From Paracoccaceae bacterium (lineage in GTDB: Bacteria; Pseudomonadota; Alphaproteobacteria; Rhodobacterales; Rhodobacteraceae): a stretch of 60,000 nt of DNA. The first letter of the stretch is position 1; the number at the start of each line of letters is the position of its first letter. The position numbers were made by a program, and so were the translations under genes. The notes beneath the pieces are model-generated. The model was not told where the DNA came from. It worked only from the letters and a program-made list of their open reading frames with translations, and searched no databases. This document shows, one piece after another, positions 57,254-60,000 of this stretch. The stretch is from the NCBI GenBank assembly GCA_014323785.1, contig JACONJ010000027.1, positions 1 to 60,000 on the forward strand. Reading direction: 5' to 3'.

Positions 57254-59531
57254 TCAACGCCGAGAGCAAAATTTAAGAGTTCGCTCGGCAAAATTAGCCA
57301 GTTCTCCATCGTTGATTTCTACGTCGTTAGCGTGGTGAAACTTGTTTGCGTATTCGCGCAAGGCATCTAATTCACCAATGTCACACTTCGACAATATCTG
57401 ATCCTGCTTATTGGTCCGCTTGCGACACTCTTTGATGAAGGAACCGAGAATTTCTCCTGGCGGAAAATGTTCGGGATAGGCAACGCGCAGAAATCCTTCC
57501 AGAATTGGCCGAAGTGCCACCGCAACCTCACGTTCTTTAGTGGGGTCAGAAGCCTGCAAGTAGGCCCTGACGAGCTCATGGTTCTTTTCATGCTGCGTGA
57601 TACTGTCATTCTGAACATCCCAAATAGCAATTTCCGAACCATTGCCGGCCCGATTAATCCGCAGCGCAGTCGAGTCATCACCTTTGGGCCGCTCCTTCCA
57701 AAGATCGCACAGGAATGGCTTGGAATGTGACAATACAATAACCTGCCGAACCTTCTGGGCCAGTTTCACGATTTCCGTTCGGGTATTAGAGGTGCGGTGG
57801 TCGTCCAGGCTGGTCATAGGGTCGTCAATGACGATGATCTTGCTCGCCAGTTTGGGGTTTTTTCCAGTGATGCAAAGAAGAAGGCCAAGGCAAGGGTGTT
57901 CCTGTCGCCTGCGCTCAACGTATTGCGGAAAGATGGGCCTTCTTTTGCCGTAACGTTGACCTGTTCCTGATTAATGACAACGCAGTATGACGCAGACGAG
58001 CCGGACTTGTTATTGACGTGCGTGACATTCCCCAAACGAAATGATGCACCGAAGCGTTCAAGGTATTTGTTGAGGGCGTCTTTGTAGGCAGGGAATGTGT
58101 GTTTCCGATACTGGTCGAGTGCCTTACGGGCCTGATCGCGAAGACTTTCTGTTTTCTTCTTTGCTATCTTCTCAGTCGTATAGGCTTTGCAATGCCGCAT
58201 AACGTCAGGATCGAAGCGGACCTTCAGAGCCTTCAATTTACCAATCTCATCCGTAAGGGATGCAATATCTTCAGTTTGTGCGTTTTCTTTCAGAACATCA
58301 ATCTGGTCATTGGTGGCACAAAGCTTTGTAGAGAGTTCTGCGACTTCGGCACTGCGTTTATGATAATTCCCTACCGCCTCACAAACCGCAGGCGACAGCA
58401 CCATGGGTTCCAAAGGCGCGGCACCCTTCGCGCGAATCTGTTCCAGCACCCCCTCACGGGCAGCGTTCCACTGATGGGCGATAACGGCGGTATCGAGTTC
58501 AAATTCCGGCAGTGCAATGAAGGTCTTCCAGAATTCGCGTGCCTGAACGGCGATCCGAATATCGCGCTCAAACGCGGATTGAATGCCTTCGGCATGCGCA
58601 TTGCGGATATCGTTTACAATCTGCAGAATTTTATTTTTCAGGTCTTTATATGCTTGACTGAAATAAGCACGATAATGTACGATAAGGTCTGATCCGCCAA
58701 TATCCTGAGCACAGAAAGGACAAGTATTCCCATCATGCCCTTGGGATTCCGGTTCAATGTGTGCCATCCCGTCCGAAACCCAAGCCTCGCCGTTAGGGCC
58801 AAGCCCTGCGATGTGAGCACGAACCCGGTCGGCAGCGGCTGCGTCAAGCCCCGCAAGATCGCGCTTCAGCACGGCGTCAATCGCATCAAGGTCAAAGTCT
58901 GGCAGTTTGAATGCCTGAAACCCGGAGTGCTGGCGAAGCTTGTCGGCGTCATGTGCAGCGGCCCGTCGGCGTTCGGCATCCTGAATCTTCCCGTCGATGT
59001 CCGGGTCTTGCTCAAGATCACAGAAAGCGTCGATACCGAATGGCCCTCTGACAGTCTGGGGTATTTCCTTTTCAAGGTGTCGGATCTTGGCATTGTGTTC
59101 TTCGATGCGGGCGACATGCTTTTGAACCTTGTTATTTAAATTCACGCCCTTTGCGCCCAAAATAAGTTCATGCAGGTTCTGGCGATGCGCTGGCTGTAGC
59201 TCAATGCCGGAGCAGACATTGGCAGCGACAAAGGAATCATCAAAGATTTTGACCTGCGTCAACGGTTGCTTCCACTCGCCCTCTTGGAAGACGCATTCCC
59301 CATCCGAGTGACTGATCACGACGTGGGGCGGATGTTGCGCACCAAGCCGGTGCCGATCCGTCACCCAACTGGGCTCATTTGTTGCCAGAGAGCGTAGGAT
59401 GGCGGCGAGAGTCGTTTTCCCGCAACCGTTCCCCCATAAACGAGAGAGAATGATTTCAGAGAATTTTCCTGCTGAGGTGCCACATTATCAAACGGGCCGA
59501 TATTTCTAAGAAACTTAAAACGTTCAATCAT
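57254..59531 (-). pseudogene. RloC/PrrC-like AAA ATPase, candidate anticodon nuclease, two frameshifts
   Basis: ATG 59531 opens MIERFKFLRNIGPFDN and reaches SLVYGG, where one missing base near 59429-59435 breaks the Walker A; adding an A gives GGNGCGKTTLAAILRS. The frame 59364-57814 carries a long coiled coil with a CPFC zinc-hook-like motif about a third of the way in, and LSAGDRNTLALAFFFASLEK. A lost A in the run 57858-57863 breaks it before Walker B; repair gives IIVIDDPMTSLDDHR. The C-terminal part has RPILE and NKFHH, resembling the Arg-xxx-Glu...His set of PrrC/RloC tRNA nucleases. The span is 3n+1 and two added bases make 760 codons, so the repaired protein is 759 residues, near RloC size. 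It sits upstream of mod-res. Confidence 0.75.
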
Positions 59532-59538
59532 CTGCTTC

Positions 59539-59703
59539 TCAATCTGCTATGATTCTCTGGGCTTCGCCAGTCAGTGGGACGAAGAATACCCTATCGTCAA
59601 TTTTGCAGAATTGCAAGAAGGTGCCGCTGTTTCTTGGTCTGCACATCAGATAAACGACTACACCTTTGAGTACGTCCACCTTTTCATGGGCCGCGATCAT
59701 CAT
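59539..59703 (-). CDS. Possible small protein upstream of the RloC-like gene
   Basis: A 54-codon frame, MMIAAHEKVDVLKGVVVYL and on to LTGEAQRIIAD, ends 8 bp before the ATPase start on the same strand, which would suit an operon. It looks compact and soluble (alternating hydrophobic strands, FLQFCKIDDRVFFVPL). No clear SD and no recognised family. The start codon is uncertain; an ATG at 59751 is also in frame. Confidence 0.4.
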   Translation of the reverse strand: MMIAAHEKVDVLKGVVVYLMCRPRNSGTFLQFCKIDDRVFFVPLTGEAQRIIAD

Positions 59704-59961
59704 GGTGCCATGGCACCTTTTGGTGTGGTGGCCGCAACACGGATGTACCATCGGCCACAGTCTGCACGGGGGGCAAAGCAGGGGTTAGAGAGCGCGGGTC
59801 ACGTGCACAGACCATTTCGTTGCGTAGAATCTCGCTATAAGAAGGCCCATGACAAATCGCACACGGGGCCGCATGAACGTTTTGCGGGGCACGCTGTCAT
59901 GGGGGTGGAGGCTCCCCGCCTTTCGTGCCATGCTGCTTCCACCGATTGAAAGGAGCAGCCG
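59704..59961. other. Boundary spacer at the right end of the defence island
   Basis: About 260 bp without a convincing gene; a plus-strand frame 59611-59949 overlaps the small minus-strand ORF and lacks coding character. A GGGG...CCCC inverted repeat near 59899-59919 could form a hairpin. Confidence 0.3.
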
Positions 59962-60000
59962 ATGGCCCGCCGCTATGCATCCAAACTCACTTGGGATGAT
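59962..60000 (+). CDS. Start of an unidentified gene, cut by the window end
   Basis: ATG 59962 follows a strong AAGGAG site 7 bases upstream. Thirteen codons are visible, MARRYASKLTWDD. Too short to identify. It is transcribed away from the defence island. Confidence 0.6.
   Translation, partial: MARRYASKLTWDD

Noticed and set aside
1-60000. CRISPR array, insertion sequence, integrase or phage genes
   Set aside because: No regularly spaced repeats, transposase or integrase motifs, or terminal inverted repeats were found, including beside the methyltransferase-HNH gene and the defence island.

Overview
The window looks like chromosome of a high-GC alphaproteobacterium, most probably of the Rhodobacteraceae. 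This rests on gene content and arrangement: murA behind a 54-codon basic ORF, DUF1489 beside an adenosylcobalamin-dependent ribonucleotide reductase, an aglEFGAK sugar operon running towards Entner-Doudoroff genes, iol genes with an IolC-DUF2090 fusion, and many 4-bp ATGA stop/start overlaps. No taxonomic search was run.

Layout. 1-1.15 kb: C-terminal end of an RTX calcium-binding protein with a 463-bp exact tandem duplication and an in-frame amber codon. 1.3-8.3 kb: murA, a small ORF, tRNA-Thr(GGU), then a translationally coupled operon cysS-cimA-lipoprotein-methyltransferase-squalene/phytoene synthase-like gene. 8.4-13 kb: a frameshifted outer-membrane barrel gene, eda, edd, a short-chain dehydrogenase and a frameshifted lipoprotein gene. 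13-22.2 kb: alpha-glucoside uptake and hydrolysis (aglEFGAK), with divergent beta-glucosidase and glucokinase genes. Sugars can be imported, hydrolysed, phosphorylated and fed to Entner-Doudoroff. 22.4-30.8 kb: an Ala/Gly-rich exported protein, DUF1489, nrdJ, rpsD, sdaA, a solitary DNA methyltransferase fused to an HNH domain, and DUF1285.

30.8-46.8 kb is a double cyclitol region. Module 1 is ABC transporter-iolC(DUF2090 fusion)-iolD-iolE-iolB, with iolG divergent. Module 2 has two Gfo/Idh/MocA dehydrogenases flanking a ruined iolE-like gene, and divergently a PfkB kinase, a second IolB and a class II aldolase. It has no IolD. 47.2-52.6 kb: a glutaryl-CoA dehydrogenase-like gene and a YnjBCD-type ABC transporter. 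52.8-59.8 kb: a defence island on the minus strand with type III res, a frameshifted mod and a frameshifted RloC/PrrC-like ATPase (candidate anticodon nuclease). The last 39 bases start one more plus-strand gene.

A recurring theme is frame breaks at short repeats (G9, a CT tract, G5, T6) that fall only in envelope and defence genes, while core genes with G8/C8 runs remain open. This could be phase variation, decay or base-calling error; the sequence alone does not decide.
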